NCBI RefSeq assembly: GCF_027923465.1
Contig: NZ_BRLB01000019.1
Span: 1-64,000 of the forward strand
From: Vallitalea longa
GTDB lineage: Bacteria; Bacillota; Clostridia; Lachnospirales; Vallitaleaceae
Direction: 5' to 3'
Length of the DNA: 64,000 nucleotides
The notes beneath the pieces were generated by a model. It saw only the letters and a list, made by a program, of their open reading frames with translations. It had not been told where the DNA came from and made no database searches. Positions 14,999 to 24,500 of the stretch are shown here, piece after piece. Made by a program: the position numbers and the translations under genes. Each line of letters opens with the position of its first letter. Within the stretch, counting starts at the first letter, position 1.

Positions 14999-16741
14999 TT
15001 AATTCTCAACATATATATTGATAAAATCAAATATAGAAAAATCGAATAATCCTTTGGTACATAATTTTATTTCTGGTATTACAACAAGGGACATAAATGA
15101 TAATGTCAATAAAGGATTTATCTCTACTTTTGGCGCTATAACTCTAATCATCTTATTCAATTTAGCTAAATCATCTATTACCACGTCTGATTCTCTAGTA
15201 GTGATAAGCCCACCGATTTCAAGATTCAGTTTAGCAATGACCTTATTGTCATTAACTACTACAATACCACCTTGCATATCTTTAATCGCTTCAATCGCTT
15301 TTAGGATATCATCATCGTTAGTTCCAACGACTATAAGGTTATGTGAGTCATGGGATATTGTAGTTGCAATTGCTCCTGACTCTAATTTTAGACCTTTCAA
15401 TATACCTTTGCCAATACTTCCTGTATTTTTATGTCTTTCAACAACAATAACTTTCTGCTGGTCCTTTTCTATGTCTACTTCAAAATATCCTTGTTCATCA
15501 ACTGATACTTCTTCAATAGTCTTTTTTGTAACTACACCATCATTTATAACTTCTATAATATTAGCTTTATGGTAACCTTTCATGTCAATCTTCAAATCAT
15601 GTTTTTTTATGATAGGAATATTAATAGAAGAAACTAGCTCTTGAGGTGTTTTACATAAATCTGTTGATATTTTTTCAATTAGCTTTTTATCTTTTACTAC
15701 CAATTCACCATTTTTATATACATCTATAATATTAAGTTCACGTTCATTATCCACTATAGAAAAATCAGCAACGTATCCTGGTGCAATAGCTCCCTTTTCA
15801 TTTAGATTATAACATCTACATGTATTATAAGTCGCCATTGAAACCGCTACGATTGGATCTAATCCTGATTCTATTGCAACTTTCACATTATAGTTGACAC
15901 CACCAATAGTTACAAGCTCATCAAGATGTTTATCATCAGTTGCAAAACTTAATAATCTATAGTTTCGCTCATTGATGCCATGTAAAATATTAGGAAGATC
16001 TTTACATACTGTTCCATATCTTACTAAAGTATGAATGCCCCTCCTACTTCTTTCAATCATATCCTTAACACTAGTTGCTTCATGGTCTGTTCTAATACCT
16101 GCTGCTGCATAAGCATTCAGCTTATCAATATCAAATCCAGAACAATGGCCATCAATCGTGCATTTCTCATCTTTTGCATCTTGTAATTTCTGTAACATAT
16201 CTTCATTACAAGATACTACCGCTGGAAAATCCATAACTTCTGCTAGACCAATTACATTTTCATCTTCATATAAAGGTTTTAGATCTTTAGAAAAAAGTGA
16301 AGCACCGTTACATTCAAAACTAGTAGCAGGTACACAAGAAGGAAGCATTATATGTACATCCAATGGTACTAGTTTAGCCGCATCAATCATATATTTGATA
16401 CCATTTATTCCACTTACATTAGCAATTTCATGAGGATCTGCAATAACAGTAGTTACTCCAAAAGGTAATATAGCATTGGAATACTGGATAGGTGTTACCA
16501 TAGAAGACTCTATATGAACATGTCCATCAACATATCCAGGAATAATTGTTTTACCTGTTCCGTCAACCTCTAATTCCCCTTGCCCTTTGTAATCACCGAT
16601 TCCGACAAAATAGCCATCTTTTATAGCTATGTCTGATATATATGTGTCTAGATTAAACACATCCACTATTTTGATATTACTTATTACCAAATCTGCCTTC
16701 AGTTCCTTAGAAGCCGCTTTAATTCTATTACTTAACATCAT
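14999..16741 (-). CDS. ade: Adenine deaminase
   Basis: Hydrolyses adenine to hypoxanthine and ammonia in purine salvage or breakdown. A 580-residue amidohydrolase-superfamily enzyme with the metal motif VDGHVHIESSM, IADPHEIANVSG, the inner IDGHCSGFDIDKLNAY block, the conserved TDDKHLDEL segment and the family's C-terminal domain with VGTNDDDILKAI. The start at 16741 is fixed by AAGGAG six bases before a double ATG; the frame remains open upstream through the terminator of the leader and is not used. It is the first gene of a run with the MtmB-like protein and a permease. Transcription is controlled by the guanine-class riboswitch at 16970-17041. Confidence 0.93.
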   Translation of the reverse strand: MMLSNRIKAASKELKADLVISNIKIVDVFNLDTYISDIAIKDGYFVGIGDYKGQGELEVDGTGKTIIPGYVDGHVHIESSMVTPIQYSNAILPFGVTTVIADPHEIANVSGINGIKYMIDAAKLVPLDVHIMLPSCVPATSFECNGASLFSKDLKPLYEDENVIGLAEVMDFPAVVSCNEDMLQKLQDAKDEKCTIDGHCSGFDIDKLNAYAAAGIRTDHEATSVKDMIERSRRGIHTLVRYGTVCKDLPNILHGINERNYRLLSFATDDKHLDELVTIGGVNYNVKVAIESGLDPIVAVSMATYNTCRCYNLNEKGAIAPGYVADFSIVDNERELNIIDVYKNGELVVKDKKLIEKISTDLCKTPQELVSSINIPIIKKHDLKIDMKGYHKANIIEVINDGVVTKKTIEEVSVDEQGYFEVDIEKDQQKVIVVERHKNTGSIGKGILKGLKLESGAIATTISHDSHNLIVVGTNDDDILKAIEAIKDMQGGIVVVNDNKVIAKLNLEIGGLITTRESDVVIDDLAKLNKMIRVIAPKVEINPLLTLSFMSLVVIPEIKLCTKGLFDFSIFDFINIYVEN

Positions 16742-16825
16742 GAAAAACTCCTTATGTCTATTGTATTCATAACCAACATTGAAACTTCTTTTTATATGCT
16801 TAGAAATAAAAACTTCCTGCAACAC

Positions 16826-16853
16826 AAAAAAAGACTTTCATCCATAGAAAGTC
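16826..16853 (-). terminator. Riboswitch-controlled terminator before adenine deaminase
   Basis: On the minus strand GACTTTC (16847-16853), loop, GAAAGTC (16833-16839) and seven T residues. The 5' arm extended to GGGACTTTC (16847-16855) can instead pair over nine positions with GAAAGTCTC (17004-17012) inside the purine aptamer. Ligand binding would lock the aptamer and free the terminator, giving an OFF switch. Confidence 0.8.
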
Positions 16854-16969
16854 CCACAATTCATAGCAGAATAATTTATATTATTTTTTATATGATAACC
16901 AAGAATCAATAATTTATATTGAACACCAACTCTCGAAACATCAATAATTGAAATAATATAATACTATAA

Positions 16970-17041
16970 ATTTCGTAGTCCTGTATTTTACGGTTACAGG
17001 GTAGAGACTTTCTCTCCATATTAGAGAATTTATACGAAGCA
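16970..17041 (-). promoter_or_regulatory. Purine riboswitch aptamer, guanine class
   Basis: Minus-strand sequence matches the purine riboswitch fold. P1 is CTTCGTA/TACGAA, J1/2 holds TATAA, and P2 is TTCTC/GAGAA with a TAATATGGA loop. J2/3 is AGTCTCTACC (consensus AGTTTCTACC), P3 is CCTGTA/TACAGG with loop ACCGTAAAA, and J3/1 is GACTACG. The specificity base (position 74 in the xpt numbering) is C at 16978, which pairs with guanine, hypoxanthine or xanthine rather than adenine. It controls ade, the MtmB-like gene and the permease. Confidence 0.9.
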
Positions 17042-17133
17042 ATTCTATTATAATTATAAAAAATAAGCATTATACCATTAATACAACATATAAGCTTATA
17101 TGTGATAATAAAATTCTTATATAGGTTTAAAAT

Positions 17134-17161
17134 ATTGTATCATATTATCATATTTTGTCAA
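17134..17161 (-). promoter_or_regulatory. Promoter of the purine/MtmB-like operon
   Basis: On the minus strand TTGACA (17156-17161), 16-base spacer, TACAAT (17134-17139). It starts a leader of roughly 90 bases before the aptamer. An A/T-rich tandem repeat lies just upstream and could act as an UP element. Confidence 0.65.
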
Positions 17162-17164
17162 GTT

Positions 17165-17210
17165 ACTTATATTGTTTTATATTATTTACTTATATTGTTT
17201 TATATTATTT
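17165..17210. repeat. Perfect tandem duplication of 23 bp upstream of the promoter
   Basis: The 23-base unit beginning ACTTATATTGTTTTATATTA occurs at 17165-17187 and again, identical, at 17188-17210. It sits immediately upstream of the -35 of the riboswitch-controlled operon. Perfect identity implies a recent duplication. Confidence 0.85.
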
Positions 17211-17253
17211 ATTATTAACTCCATCCAAGTTATTCCATATATGTACGCAATAA

Positions 17254-17287
17254 TAAAAGCCAACCTGTCATAACAACAAGTCAGCTT
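17254..17287 (-). terminator. Terminator of the 2-oxoacid oxidoreductase operon
   Basis: On the minus strand AAGCTGAC (17280-17287) pairs with GTTGGCTT (17257-17264), including two G-U pairs, and is followed by TTATTATT. It lies 17 bases after the stop at 17304. Confidence 0.65.
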
Positions 17288-17303
17288 TCATTGTTACCCC
17301 TAT

Positions 17304-17840
17304 TTACTTAACACACTCAGCTCCACGTTCCATAGCCTTGATATTAATAGGAATAAGATGTTCTTTTGATTTACCTAATACTTTCTTAAGTGCTTCTGTA
17401 ACTGAATCTATGCTAACTACTTTAGTAAGCTCCAAATAAGCTCCTAACATTACCATATTAGCAATCTTAGTATTACCAAGTTCAACTGCTATTTCATTAG
17501 CCTTAATATAATACACATTAATATCATCTCTTGTTGCCTTAACATCTATTAACGAACTATTTATTAATAAATTTCCACCTGATTTAATACATTTCTCAAA
17601 TTTGAATAATGAAGGTTTATTTAATATTATGCCTGCTGTAGCTTTTGTTACTATAGGTGAAGCAACTGGTTTATCAGATACTATTACATTACAGTTAGCA
17701 GTTCCCCCACGCATTTCAGGACCATATGATGGCAACCATGATACTTCTTTCTTCTCAGTCATTCCTGCATATGTTAATATCTGTCCTATGGACATAACAC
17801 CCTGACCACCAAAACCTGCCATAATTATTTGTTCAGTCAT
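17304..17840 (-). CDS. 2-oxoacid:ferredoxin oxidoreductase, gamma subunit
   Basis: A 178-residue gamma subunit of a four-subunit 2-oxoacid oxidoreductase (Vor/Kor class), contributing to the coenzyme A-binding part of the enzyme. Family marks are IIMAGFGGQGVMSIGQIL at the start, SYGPEMRGGTANCNVIVSD and the ILNKPSLFKFE segment. It is the last gene of the order delta, alpha, beta, gamma, starting two bases after the beta stop, with a strong GGAGGGG site. The name Vor or Kor depends on substrate, which sequence alone does not decide. Confidence 0.9.
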   Translation of the reverse strand: MTEQIIMAGFGGQGVMSIGQILTYAGMTEKKEVSWLPSYGPEMRGGTANCNVIVSDKPVASPIVTKATAGIILNKPSLFKFEKCIKSGGNLLINSSLIDVKATRDDINVYYIKANEIAVELGNTKIANMVMLGAYLELTKVVSIDSVTEALKKVLGKSKEHLIPINIKAMERGAECVK

Positions 17841-17842
17841 TA

Positions 17843-18580
17843 TTATTTCCCCTCCTTCTTAACACCCAAAGGATAAACTGGTATCATGTTATCTTTTACC
17901 CAATCAAGTGACTCAGAAGGTGACATTCCCCAGTTAGTAGGGCAAGTTGATAACACCTCTATTAATGAAAATCCTTTGTTATTAACTTGATTTTCAAATG
18001 CTTTCTTTATAGCTTTCTTAGCTTGTTTTATGTGTTTAACATCATGTACCGATACTCTTTCTACGTAATATGCTCCATCCAATGTAGCTAACATCTCTGA
18101 TATCTTAATTGGATAACCTGCAAGTTTTGGATCTCTACCATAAGGCGAAGTTGTTGTAACTTGACCAATTAAAGTTGTTGGTGCCATTTGGCCCCCTGTC
18201 ATACCATATATCGCATTGTTGACAAAAATTACTGTTATGTTTTCATTTCTTGCTGCTGCATGAACGATTTCAGCTGCTCCAATAGATGCTAAATCTCCAT
18301 CACCCTGATATGTAAATACTATATTATCCGGTAATACCCTTTTAATACCTGTTGCAACAGCGGGTGCACGGCCGTGAGCTGCTTCATGCATATCACAAGC
18401 AAAATAATTATATGCGAATACTGAACATCCTACTGGAGCTACCCCTATAGCTTTATCTTGTATATTAAGATCATCAATAGCTTCAGCTACTAAACGATGG
18501 ATTATTCCATGAGTACATCCAGGGCAATAATGAAAAGGAACTTCACTTAGAGCCTTTGGTTTTTCAAATACTACAGTCAT
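17843..18580 (-). CDS. 2-oxoacid:ferredoxin oxidoreductase, beta subunit (thiamine diphosphate binding)
   Basis: A 245-residue subunit binding thiamine diphosphate, with the [17 protein letters not shown] core (GDG...N motif completed by [16 protein letters not shown]). The N-terminal [12 protein letters not shown] holds the cysteine pair characteristic of this family. It forms the active site together with the alpha subunit, converting a 2-oxoacid and CoA to acyl-CoA, CO2 and reduced ferredoxin. Its ATG overlaps the alpha-subunit stop region (ATAAATG), showing coupling. Confidence 0.92.
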   Translation of the reverse strand: MTVVFEKPKALSEVPFHYCPGCTHGIIHRLVAEAIDDLNIQDKAIGVAPVGCSVFAYNYFACDMHEAAHGRAPAVATGIKRVLPDNIVFTYQGDGDLASIGAAEIVHAAARNENITVIFVNNAIYGMTGGQMAPTTLIGQVTTTSPYGRDPKLAGYPIKISEMLATLDGAYYVERVSVHDVKHIKQAKKAIKKAFENQVNNKGFSLIEVLSTCPTNWGMSPSESLDWVKDNMIPVYPLGVKKEGK

Positions 18581-19648
18581 TTATTGTACCCCCTTCATTA
18601 TATTTCTAATCTCTGCCAAAATATCATCAGGAGTTGGTACCATACCACCTGTTCTACCGTAGAAATATACGTCTTTTTTACCATTAACTCCAAGTTTGAC
18701 ATCTTCAATCATTTGACCTTTGCTCATTTCTACACTTAAAAATACTTTTACATGATCTTTATCAGCATATTTGCTAATTGGTTCATATGGGAATGGCCAT
18801 AATGTTATAGGTCTGATTAACCCTACATTAATTCCTTCTTCTTTAGCCATTTCTATAACACTCTTAACTATTCTTGATGTTGTTCCATAAGCAGTTACGA
18901 TTATATCTGCATTTTCACAATTATATTCTTCATAACTGACTTCTTGTTCTTTGATTAGTTCATATTTTTTATATAATTCTTCTACTTTTTTCTCTAATTC
19001 TGCTGGGTCGATATATAATGAATTAATGATATTAGTTTCTCTGGTTCCGTCACATCCAGTTGTAGCCCATTCTTTTTTAGGTAATTCTCTTGCTGGTGGT
19101 TTGATGAATTCAACTGGTTCCATCATTTGACCTAACATACCGTCTCCAAGAATCATAACTGGATTTCTATACAAATCAGCTACATCAAATGCACCCATTG
19201 TAAGGCTTACCATTTCTTGTAGAGTTGATGGAGCATATACTATCAAGTGATAATCCCCATGACCTCCACCTTTTACAGCTTGAAAATAGTCTGATTGAGC
19301 TGGTTGGATTCCTCCAAGACCTGGGCCTCCTCTAACTATGTTTACAATAACACAAGGTAATTCTGCTCCTGCTATATATGAAATACCTTCTTGTTTCAAA
19401 CTTATTCCTGGACTTGATGATGATGTCATAACTCTAGCTCCTGCTCCTGCTGCTCCATAAACCATATTTATGGCTGATACTTCGGATTCCGCTTGTAAAA
19501 AAGTACCTCCGATTTTAGGTAATTTTTTAGCCATATATGCTGGAATTTCATTCTGTGGTGTTATAGGATAACCAAAAAAATATCTGCATCCAGCTTGTAT
19601 CGCAGCTTCTGCAATGGCTTCATTACCCTTCATTAAAACCTTTTCCAT
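18581..19648 (-). CDS. vorB: 2-oxoacid:ferredoxin oxidoreductase, alpha subunit (VorB-like)
   Basis: A 355-residue alpha subunit with the pyrimidine-binding domain (GYPITPQNEIPAYMAK, Glu in FLQAESEVSAINMVYGAAGAG, SSSSPGISLKQEGISY) and the C-terminal domain II (LIRPITLWPFP). Length and sequence style agree with the branched-chain (3-methyl-2-oxobutanoate) VorB group, but the 2-oxoglutarate KorA group is close. Presence of ilvE 13 kb away fits branched-chain amino acid fermentation without proving it. Preceded by a small hairpin (19671-19688) after the ferredoxin gene. Confidence 0.88.
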   Translation of the reverse strand: MEKVLMKGNEAIAEAAIQAGCRYFFGYPITPQNEIPAYMAKKLPKIGGTFLQAESEVSAINMVYGAAGAGARVMTSSSSPGISLKQEGISYIAGAELPCVIVNIVRGGPGLGGIQPAQSDYFQAVKGGGHGDYHLIVYAPSTLQEMVSLTMGAFDVADLYRNPVMILGDGMLGQMMEPVEFIKPPARELPKKEWATTGCDGTRETNIINSLYIDPAELEKKVEELYKKYELIKEQEVSYEEYNCENADIIVTAYGTTSRIVKSVIEMAKEEGINVGLIRPITLWPFPYEPISKYADKDHVKVFLSVEMSKGQMIEDVKLGVNGKKDVYFYGRTGGMVPTPDDILAEIRNIMKGVQ

Positions 19649-19709
19649 TATTACTCCTCCATTCTATACTTTTAGGAACATTCCTAAACAATTAAATATT
19701 GATAAATAA

Positions 19710-19916
19710 TTATTTTTCTACTGTTATGACCACATCTGGACATATAGTAGCACAAAATGCACAACCAATACATTGGTCCATATCAGTAACTGTAGCAGGA
19801 TGGTATCCCTTTGAATTAATCTTATCTTTTGATAATACAACTATCTTTTTGGGACATACTGTGGTACATAGCCCACATCCCTTGCATAACTCCTCGTTAA
19901 AAGTTACCTTTGCCAT
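19710..19916 (-). CDS. 2-oxoacid oxidoreductase delta subunit, 2[4Fe-4S] ferredoxin
   Basis: A 68-residue ferredoxin-type subunit with two complete cluster motifs, CKGCGLCTTVCPKK and CIGCAFCATICPDV. It passes electrons from the active-site subunits to soluble ferredoxin. It is the first gene of the delta-alpha-beta-gamma run. An AAAGGAGATTAC-type site precedes the ATG. Confidence 0.93.
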   Translation of the reverse strand: MAKVTFNEELCKGCGLCTTVCPKKIVVLSKDKINSKGYHPATVTDMDQCIGCAFCATICPDVVITVEK

Positions 19917-20104
19917 ATGTAATCTCCTTTCATCTAGGAAACACTTAAATATTAATTCATCTTATAAACTTCATAAGAGTACTCAGTCCAATGGATAAAG
20001 ATATATTTAAATGCACCTATAATTATTATTATTTTATCTTATAGCTTTTGTTTTATTAGCAAAACAACTTAGGACAGTTAAATAGACACACTAATTAACA
20101 CATC

Positions 20105-20773
20105 CTAAAATTTGGGTTGCATAAATAAATCCATATAAAATAATTTTCCTTTATGTTTTTCTGGTAATTCTACGGATATATCTTTTTTAGCATTTATGTA
20201 AGTTATAGGTATATTGGTTATATCCGATACACTGTCTACTATTTTCTGACCTTGCAATATTATATCTTCAGTTGTTTCGTAGGACAGATTAGTGTTATTG
20301 ACTAAATCAGTTATTTTTAATCTTGATCTTAGTTCAACCTGTTTCATAAGTTCAATAATATCCTTTGAAGTTCTAGTAAAAGGTCTTTTAATATTAATTA
20401 CAAAGAACATCCTATAATTACTTGAATCAAAATAACTTTTGAATTGTCCTAGACTCGTTGCCCCATCTTCATCTCCTCCTACATCAAAGAAAACGTTAGT
20501 GTCATCCATATTGAAAACACTATAAATAGATGCTGGTAATGAAGGAATATCCAAATTCGTTGTTGCGAAATTAGGAGTTATCACCATAATACCTTTCTTT
20601 TCTAAAAAAGGTTTAACTTCAGCAGAACGAAAAAAAGGATTAACCACATCAACATCTACAAGTACAGTTTTCTTTCCTCGCTTGGCAGATTTTAGAGCTG
20701 CATTAATTGCCATTTCAGTCTTTCCACTACCAAAATTCCCTGTAAAGATAGAAATATTTAATCCCTTCGCCAT
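20105..20773 (-). CDS. P-loop NTPase of the MinD/CobQ-like class, linked to the oxidoreductase operon
   Basis: A 222-residue nucleotide-binding protein: Walker A in FTGNFGSGKTEMAINAAL (10-27), a deviant-type switch segment LVDVDVVNPFFRSAEV, and a Walker B-like NVFFDVGGDEDGA. Such proteins occur next to Vor/Kor-type clusters in other clostridia, from memory, but the function is not established; a role in enzyme maturation or regulation is possible. It lies 188 bases upstream of the delta subunit in the same direction; no terminator is obvious between them, so co-transcription is likely. ACGGAGTGTAA-type spacing before the ATG is acceptable. Confidence 0.75.
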   Translation of the reverse strand: MAKGLNISIFTGNFGSGKTEMAINAALKSAKRGKKTVLVDVDVVNPFFRSAEVKPFLEKKGIMVITPNFATTNLDIPSLPASIYSVFNMDDTNVFFDVGGDEDGATSLGQFKSYFDSSNYRMFFVINIKRPFTRTSKDIIELMKQVELRSRLKITDLVNNTNLSYETTEDIILQGQKIVDSVSDITNIPITYINAKKDISVELPEKHKGKLFYMDLFMQPKF

Positions 20774-21543
20774 ATTACACTCCTTTACTTTAATTTAATT
20801 GTAATGTCTTTACCAGAAATACATCCATAAATAAATACGACTATATGTTTTTAATAAATAGTACTCATTAATAACTATTTATACTACTATAATAACATAT
20901 TAAATATAATTTTCCAATAAAAAAGTACAATTAGCTCGTAAATACATGACAATTTTTTGGCTCACTTTTTGTTAATTGTAACCAAATATAAAAAAGATTA
21001 CATCAGTCCACCACTCAAATACATTAATGTGGTAAATCAAGAAATATTCCATATATTAGTACTACTTCCAATAATAATAACATTAATAAATATAACAGAC
21101 AAGATTTCTCAGAAAATATATTCTATGAATTTTGTTAATAAAGAGATTCATAATAAAACATATATTAAATAAGTTTATAATATGTATTCTTTTAACAATA
21201 TTTACTATTAAAATCAATGAGGTAATACTCTATTTTCACATTCCACCTTTATAATTAATTATTAATATCAAAAATATATCCTACAATATATGTTCTAATC
21301 ACTAATTAAAGCTATAATTAACAGTAATTTACAAAAATTAGATAATGTACAGTTATAAATAGTAATATCGTCTCTTTATTTATTATTATATATTTTATAT
21401 AATCAGCTTAAACGCAACCAAAAATTGACATAATGTTATAAATTCATTCTTAAGGATTAAGGAGAAGTATAACCCTTGGTAACTATAGTAGGCGAAAGCC
21501 TACTTTTACTTACAAAAAATAAATATATAAGGAGAGTGTTTTT
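20774..21543. other. Long A+T-rich divergent intergenic region
   Basis: About 770 bases separate the divergent NTPase and GH2 genes. A 71-codon frame at 20957-21172 has no ribosome binding site and no recognisable protein character, so I do not call it. TTGACA occurs at 21425-21430 but no good -10 follows at the right distance. The last 100 bases hold a terminator-like hairpin at 21487-21507. The rest shows nothing I can assign. Confidence 0.6.
21487..21507 (+). terminator. Terminator-like hairpin in the leader of the GH2 gene
   Basis: AGTAGGC (21487-21493), loop GAAA, GCCTACT (21498-21504) and a T run: a compact, very stable stem just 37 bases before the GH2 start, and with no plus-strand gene upstream that it could terminate. 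It is therefore a candidate attenuator. The sequence before it (about 21450-21486) matches no riboswitch class I recognise. Confidence 0.6.
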
Positions 21544-24500
21544 ATGAGAAATCTTAAAAGTTTCAAAAGCATACTATCATATATGCTAATATTTACGATG
21601 ATAGTATGTACAGTATTGGTATTTAATCAACCTATTCAAATCCAAGCATCATCAGATACCAATATAGCCCTAAATAGAGCTGCTTATGCATCTAGCACCG
21701 CAAATTTTGACGATACGGCTCATCTTACTACAGATGGTTTCGAATCAACGAAATGGCTAAGTGACTCCAGTAGAAAACAATGGATATATGTTGACCTAGG
21801 AGAGATATGTGAAGTAAATAGTGTCATTATTCATTGGACGGATTCATATGCCAAATCATATAAGATACAAGCAACAAATGATGTTGGCTCTAATAATGAT
21901 TGGACTGATTTGTACTCAACTACAAAAGGTGACGGAGATGTAGATGAAATCAGTTTCACTTCTACAGATGCAAGATACATAAGAATGTATGCAACGAATG
22001 CATCATCTAACAAAGGTTATTCTATTTCCGAATTCGAGATCTATGGTTCAAAAAATACTTATCCAACTCCAAAACCAGCTCCAGAACCAGAATCAGATGA
22101 AACATTATATCTAACAGGAGGAAATTGGAAAGTTCAAAATGCATCATTTGTTTCTGAGGACGGTAATGATATATCTACCTCAAACTATGATGATGACTCA
22201 TGGATTATAGCAACTGTTCCTGGTACTGTTTTAACTAGTTATCTTAATGTTGGAGCCATACCTGACCCATATTACAGCAATCAGCAGTTACAGATTTCAG
22301 AATCATTCTTTACATACAATAACTTCTGGTATAGGAATTCATTTGAAGTACCATCAAGTTATGATGGACAAAAAGTTTGGCTGAACTTTGACGGTATAAA
22401 CTGGAAAGCAGATATATACGTTAATGGAACACAGGTGGGAAATATTAATGGAGCTTATACAAGAGCTAAATTTGATGTAACCGATTATGTCAATGCAGGT
22501 GAAACGAACTATCTAGCAGTATTAATACATAAAGTAGACCATCCCAATCCTGTAAAAGTCAAAAAGTATAACCAAAATTGTTTCAATGGGGGAAAATTAA
22601 CAGCCGATTCACCAACAGTATTATGTTCTCTAGGTTGGGACTGGATACCTACCATAAGAGGTAGAAACATAGGTATTTACAACAATGTATATTTAAGCAA
22701 ATCTGGAGATGTATCTATTATAGATCCATTCGTAAAAACAGATTTACCTCTTCCTTCTACATCAGAAGCAGATATTGCAGTAAGTACAGAATTACAAAAT
22801 AATTCAGGCCAAAATATCAGCGGTGTATTAAAAGGAACTATTGGAGATGTTACATTCAATTACGATGTGACCTTAGCTGCCTTCGAGAAAAAACAAATTG
22901 ATATTGATAAAGAAATATTTTCTCAATTAACAATTGATAATCCTGAACTTTGGTGGCCTAATACATATGGACCACAGAATCTATATACTCTCAAACTTGA
23001 ATTTGAATCCGACGACATGGTAACTGATACCAAAAACGTTACATTCGGTATAAGAGAATATACTTATGATGACAACGACAATATTCTAAAAATATCATGT
23101 AATGGAGTTAGAATTTTTGTTAGAGGTGGAAATTGGGGATTAAGTGAAGCCATGTTAAGAGAAACAGATGAATCTCTTGATACCAAAGTCCGTTTACACA
23201 AAGAAATGAACATGAATATGATACGTAACTGGGTAGGACAAACTGATTTTGAAGGATTCTATGAAGCATGTGATAAATACGGTATCATGATATGGGATGA
23301 CTTCTGGCTAGCTAATCCATATGACGGCCCAAATCCTGATGATAACGATATGTTCCTTGATAATGCTAATGATAAAATCAAAAAAGTTAGGAATCATCCT
23401 TCTGTTGTAATCTATTGTGGCAGAAATGAAGGTTATCCACCTGCTGTACTTGATACAGGACTTAGAAATGCTATAAACCAATTGGATGGAACAAGATATT
23501 ATTCGCCAGCTTCTTCCAAAGGTGTTGTAACAGGCGAAGGACCTTATAATGTACAAGACCCCAAAAGAATGTTCGCGACTAGAGGAACTACATTCCATAC
23601 AGAACTTGGTATGCATAGCACAATCAACATTGAAAGTTATAAAAAATTCATTCCTGATGAATATCTATGGCCAATGAACGATATGTGGGGTATACATGAT
23701 TACTTTGACCATAATCCACTTGAATATGGTACAACAACTGGTGACAGATATGGTGAAATACAAGGAATTGAAGATTTCTGTAGAAAAGGTCAACTACTTA
23801 ATATGGAAACACATAAATGTAGTTTCGAAACATGGGCAAGTAAAGGAGGTCCTGGTCTATTAGGATGGATGAGTATGCCTGCTTGGCCTTCATTAATATG
23901 GCAGACCTTTGATTACTACTTTGACCCAACAGCTTCATTCTTCGGTATAAAAAATGCTTGTGAACCTACTCACATCCTATGGGACTGCAATACTGATAAA
24001 ATCAAAGTAACTAATAATACAACCTCCAACTATAACGATTTAAAAGCTGAAGCTTGGATATACAATATGGACGGAACTGAAAAATCTTATCAGTCAGAAT
24101 CTATTGATATTGATGCAATAGGAATAAGCAACTGTTTTACACTAACATTCCCAAATGATTTATCAGATGTACATTTCATCAAGTTGAAACTTACTGATGA
24201 CAATAATGATGTTATCTCTGAAAATTTCTATTGGAGAGGTACTACATGGCTAGATTATACTGACCTTAATAACATGGCACCTGTTAATCTTGAACCAACA
24301 GTTTCTGAATCTACAGACGGATCTACATGTACATTAACAGCTACAATAGATAATACTACTGATCAAATTGCATTAATGGCAAGACTTAAATTAGTAACAG
24401 ATGAATCTGAGGAACAAGTTCTCCCAGTATATTATGAAGATAACTATTTCTCTTTATTGCCTGGTGAAATAAAAGTTGTAGATATAAGTTTTGATACAGA

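Noticed and set aside
20968-20984. Rex-like half match (TTGTTAATTGTAACCAA)
   Set aside because: Wrong spacing and a mismatch in the second half-site; not credible next to the perfect site at 54443.
20957-21172. 71-codon open frame on the plus strand
   Set aside because: No ribosome binding site, composition of intergenic A+T-rich DNA, and no protein-like features beyond a chance hydrophobic run.
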